NCBI GenBank assembly: GCA_016223165.1
Contig: JACRPO010000007.1
Location: 682,001 to 746,000, forward strand
DNA length: 64,000 nt
Direction of reading: 5' to 3'
Source: Burkholderiales bacterium
GTDB lineage: Bacteria; Pseudomonadota; Gammaproteobacteria; Burkholderiales; Burkholderiaceae_C
Shown piece by piece: positions 61,495 to 64,000 of the stretch. How positions within the stretch are numbered: the first letter of the stretch is position 1; each line of letters starts with the position of its first letter. The notes below the pieces were generated by a model. It did no database searches. It was not told the DNA's origin and worked only from the letters and a program-made list of their open reading frames with translations. Both the position numbers and the translations under genes were made by a program.

Positions 61495-62886
61495 ATGCCG
61501 CCCGCCCTGCTGACTGCCGTCCTGTCCGCCTTGATGCGGGCGCTGCAGCGGCTGGGCTGGCCACGCGCCCTGGGACGACTGGGCCCCGGCGAGGTGCGCA
61601 GTTATGCCGCCGGCGTCGCCTACATGCTCCAGGCACGTGCGTGGTCGCTGATGCACGGCGTGCCCGCCTGGCCGGCGGTGCATCGCGCCTGGGCCGATGC
61701 CGAGGGCGACACGGCGCTGCGTGACGCGCTCGCCGGCCGACTGCATCCCTCGGACCGGCTCGAGCTGATCGCCGACGGCGCCGAAGGCTTCGCACGACGC
61801 GAGGCGCTGTACGCCGGCGCGCGGCACTCGATCGACATCGCCAGCTACTACCTGCAGTCCGACGACACCGGCCGCGCCACGGTGCGCGCGCTCGCTGCCG
61901 CCGTGCAGCGCGGCGTGCGGGTGCGCCTGCTCGTCGACCGCTTCATGACCTTCAAGAAGACGCAGGAGGTCGAAGGCCTGCCCGCCCTGCTGGCCGAGGC
62001 GCAGGCGGCGGGCATCGAGCTGCGCCAGTGGCACGACCGGCTACGGCCCTGCGACAGCAATCACCGCAAGATGATCGTCGTCGACGGCACCGGTGGCGGC
62101 ATCGACGGCGCCGCAAGCGGCGAAGGCGGCGAGGGCGGCGATCGCGGCGACGACCGTCGCGTGGCGCTCGTGGGCGGGCGCAACTTCGCCGACCACTACC
62201 GCGGCAACGCCTGGCGCGATGTCGACCTCGTGCTGCAGGGCCCGTCGGTGGTGCCGTTGGCGGCGCTGTTCGAGGCGGTGTGGGCCGGTGCCGCGCCCGG
62301 CGCCTGCCGCGGCGACGCGGCGCACCCGAAGCCGCCGTGGCTCGACCATGTGCCGGCCGGCATCCTCGCCGACCCGATGATGCGTTTCGTGCTCGCCGCC
62401 GTCGGCGCGGCGCGCGCGCAGGTGCAGATCGAGCTGGCCTACTTCGTCGCGCACGAACCGCTGTGCGACGCACTCGCGCGCGCCGCGCGGCGCGGCGTGC
62501 GCGTGCGCCTGCTCACCAACTCGGCGGAATCGAACGACCTGCCGTTCGCCACCTGGACCACCTACGAGGGCGTGCGCCGCCTGCTCGAGGGCGGCTGCGA
62601 GGTGCGGCTGCGGCGCGGCGCCGGGTGCACGCTGCACTGCAAGTACATGGTGGTCGACGGCCGCTGGGTCAGCTTCGGCAGCCACAACCTCGACTACTTC
62701 TCGCCGCGCTTCTGCTGCGAGACCAATCTCGTGGTGCGGGACGAGCGCCTGGCCACATCGCTGCTCGACTTCTTCGACACCGGCTGGGCCGAGGCCGAGC
62801 CGGCGACGCTGCCCGACGTGCAGCGCTGGCTGGCGGGTGCCGGCGGGCTGCGCTGGTTCGACCGCATCTTCCGGGACTTCCAGTGA
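61495..62886 (+). CDS. Cardiolipin synthase B/phospholipase D-like protein
   Basis: Phospholipid-modifying enzyme of 463 residues, ClsB-like, expected at the inner membrane face. It has two HKD motifs: HRKMIVVDG at about residue 190 and HCKYMVVDG at about residue 383, each followed by the usual Gly/Asn-rich strand (ALVGGRNFADHY and SFGSHNLDYFS). SIDIASYYLQSDDTGRATVRAL and YFVAHEPLCDALARAARRGVRVRLLTNS are conserved ClsB segments. A Gly/Asp/Arg-rich insertion (GGIDGAASGEGGEGGDRGDD) follows the first HKD. CCGGAGGCCG precedes ATG 61495. Its stop overlaps the MFS start as GTGA. Confidence 0.9.
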   Translation: MPPALLTAVLSALMRALQRLGWPRALGRLGPGEVRSYAAGVAYMLQARAWSLMHGVPAWPAVHRAWADAEGDTALRDALAGRLHPSDRLELIADGAEGFARREALYAGARHSIDIASYYLQSDDTGRATVRALAAAVQRGVRVRLLVDRFMTFKKTQEVEGLPALLAEAQAAGIELRQWHDRLRPCDSNHRKMIVVDGTGGGIDGAASGEGGEGGDRGDDRRVALVGGRNFADHYRGNAWRDVDLVLQGPSVVPLAALFEAVWAGAAPGACRGDAAHPKPPWLDHVPAGILADPMMRFVLAAVGAARAQVQIELAYFVAHEPLCDALARAARRGVRVRLLTNSAESNDLPFATWTTYEGVRRLLEGGCEVRLRRGAGCTLHCKYMVVDGRWVSFGSHNLDYFSPRFCCETNLVVRDERLATSLLDFFDTGWAEAEPATLPDVQRWLAGAGGLRWFDRIFRDFQ

Positions 62887-64000
62887 CGCCGCCGAGCACG
62901 CCGCCGATCGCCCCGCCGAGCACGCCGATGGTCACGCCGGTGATCACGCCAATGAACGCCGTCACCGCGAGCCCCCCACGCGGCGCGGCGGCGGCGCTGC
63001 TGGTCGGCTGCGCCTTGAGCGGCTTCGACGCCGGCGCGGTGGGCTACGTGCTGCCGGCGCTGCGTGCAGCCACCGGCACCGATGCGCAGACGGCGTCGTG
63101 GCTCGTCTCGGCCTACGTGATCGGCATGCTGGCGGGCATTCCGCTGGCCGGGGGCGCCGTCGCCCGCTTCGGCGCCGGCGCGCTCTTCCGCGTCGGCCTC
63201 GGTCTTGCGCTCGCCGGGGCGGCGCTCGCACTGGCGACGGAGTCGATCGCCGCGCTGCTCGCCGCGCGTGCGCTGCAGGGGCTCGGGCAGGGGCCGTTGC
63301 TGCCCCTGGCGGCGACGATCGTGGCGCAGCAATGGCCGGTACAGCGGCAGGGGCGGCTCGTTGGCGCGCTGTCGATCGCCTACGGCGTGGCCTTTCTCGC
63401 CGCCACGGCGGTGGCGCCGCCGCTGCTCCAGCTCGGCTGGCGGGCGACCTTCGCGCTCAGCCTCGGTGCCGCGGCCGTTGCGCTGTCCATGGCGCGCGCC
63501 CGTGCGGCCACGGTCGAGGTGAGCAGCGCGGGCAGCGCGGGCAGCGCGAGCACGAGCATGAGCAGCGCGAGCGAAGGCAGCGACACGCGCGGCAACACGG
63601 CTCACGCGGCCGCATCCGCGGCCCCCCCGGTCGCCGCGCGATCCGGCTTGCGCAGCCTGTGCACCGGCGAGATGGTGGCCATCGGCGCACTCTCGCTCGG
63701 CACCGGCGTCGGCCAGGCGATGCTCGTGTGGTTCCCGACGCTGGCCATCGTGCGCCTGGGCGCCGCGCCGGCGGCCACCGCGTGGCTGATGCTGCCGCTG
63801 GTGGCGGGTGGCATCGCGGCCACGCTGGCGATCACGGCTTGGCTCGACCGCCTGGGTGCACGCCGCATGCTGGCCGCCGGCGCAGTGGCAACCTTGTTCG
63901 GCCTGATGGTGGCCCTGCTGCTGGCGCCGTCGCGCCTCGCCTTCATGGCCGGCGCGGCCGCGTTCGGCCTCGGCATCGTCGGGCTGTGCGGCGGGCCCCT
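62883..64000 (+). CDS. MFS transporter, 3' end beyond the window
   Basis: Major facilitator inner-membrane transporter; about 372 codons are visible and the frame is open at the right edge. VGCALSGFDAGAVGYVLPALRAATGTDAQTASWLVSAYVIGMLAGIPLAGGAVARFGAGALF covers helices 1-2 and the loop 2-3 motif. AARALQGLGQGPLLPLAATIVAQQWP is typical of drug/metabolite exporters. A Ser/Gly/Ala-rich linker (about 63515-63610) lies between helices 6 and 7. Starts at GTG 62883 (overlapping the upstream stop), ATG 62928 or ATG 62952 are possible; the first adds a Pro/Thr-rich leader. The substrate is unknown. Confidence 0.85.
   Translation, partial: MTPPSTPPIAPPSTPMVTPVITPMNAVTASPPRGAAAALLVGCALSGFDAGAVGYVLPALRAATGTDAQTASWLVSAYVIGMLAGIPLAGGAVARFGAGALFRVGLGLALAGAALALATESIAALLAARALQGLGQGPLLPLAATIVAQQWPVQRQGRLVGALSIAYGVAFLAATAVAPPLLQLGWRATFALSLGAAAVALSMARARAATVEVSSAGSAGSASTSMSSASEGSDTRGNTAHAAASAAPPVAARSGLRSLCTGEMVAIGALSLGTGVGQAMLVWFPTLAIVRLGAAPAATAWLMLPLVAGGIAATLAITAWLDRLGARRMLAAGAVATLFGLMVALLLAPSRLAFMAGAAAFGLGIVGLCGGP

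Overview
The window is GC-rich (about 70 percent G+C by eye), densely coded bacterial DNA. It has many ATGA/GTGA stop-start overlaps, a Bug/TctC-type solute receptor beside a LysR regulator, an OxyR with both redox cysteines, and E. coli-type purB and gshA. This points to a betaproteobacterium of the order Burkholderiales (Rubrivivax/Leptothrix/Ideonella-like). That placement is an inference from gene content. No rRNA or tRNA gene was found.

Layout. 0-5 kb: an alkaline phosphatase cut by the left edge, a cytochrome c fused to a cytochrome P460-like domain, and two secreted unknowns. 5-11.4 kb: a large hybrid sensor kinase, the coupled purB-pyrF pair and a HAD hydrolase. 11.3-16.3 kb: a LysR regulator divergent from a hydroxy-acid locus (Bug receptor, altronate/galactarate dehydratase-like enzyme, tartrate dehydrogenase-like enzyme). 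16.4-21 kb: a zinc-ribbon membrane protein, a lipoprotein, a DUF6502-like protein and a beta-propeller lipoprotein. 21.2-25.4 kb: a lower-GC accessory island with an integrase remnant, two small DUF proteins, an XRE/ImmA pair and a type IV AbiEi/AbiEii toxin-antitoxin pair. 25.5-41.7 kb: a nucleoside salvage district. It holds a purine nucleoside phosphorylase, deoC, a 5'-nucleotidase, deoA and a repeat protein in one operon, then an Lrp regulator, an exporter, a BMP-type nucleoside ABC transporter with cdd, adenosine deaminase and a CysQ-like phosphatase. 41.5-48.7 kb: a methyltransferase, a secreted caspase-like protein, a metallo-beta-lactamase-fold hydrolase and a two-subunit molybdenum hydroxylase. 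48.9-54.6 kb: gshA, oxyR and a second hybrid kinase. 54.6-56.1 kb: an IS110-family element inserted in a composite repeat. 56.2-64 kb: three genes of the 2-hydroxyacyl-CoA dehydratase/activase type downstream of a perfect FNR/ANR box, a cardiolipin synthase-like enzyme and an MFS transporter cut by the right edge.

The most unusual feature is a composite repeat present twice. Each copy has a 16-bp tandem array followed by a large nested palindrome of about 270 bp. Copy 1 lies in the 3' end of the nucleoside-transporter ATPase gene and replaces its C-terminus with about 145 foreign codons. Copy 2 is split by an IS110-group element. The intact copy gives the empty target site, so the element can be delimited to 1210 bp with a duplicated CT core. 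The non-coding left end of the element folds into a structured RNA with G-U wobble pairs, and two short segments at its edge match the target on either side of the core. This is the pattern expected of a bridge-RNA-guided recombinase whose natural target is the palindromic repeat.

Other points of note: operator-like palindromes in front of the XRE and AbiE genes, a probable Wadjet JetD fragment fused to an unknown protein, an 11-residue-repeat secreted protein in the deo operon, and in-frame short tandem repeats in several unrelated genes.
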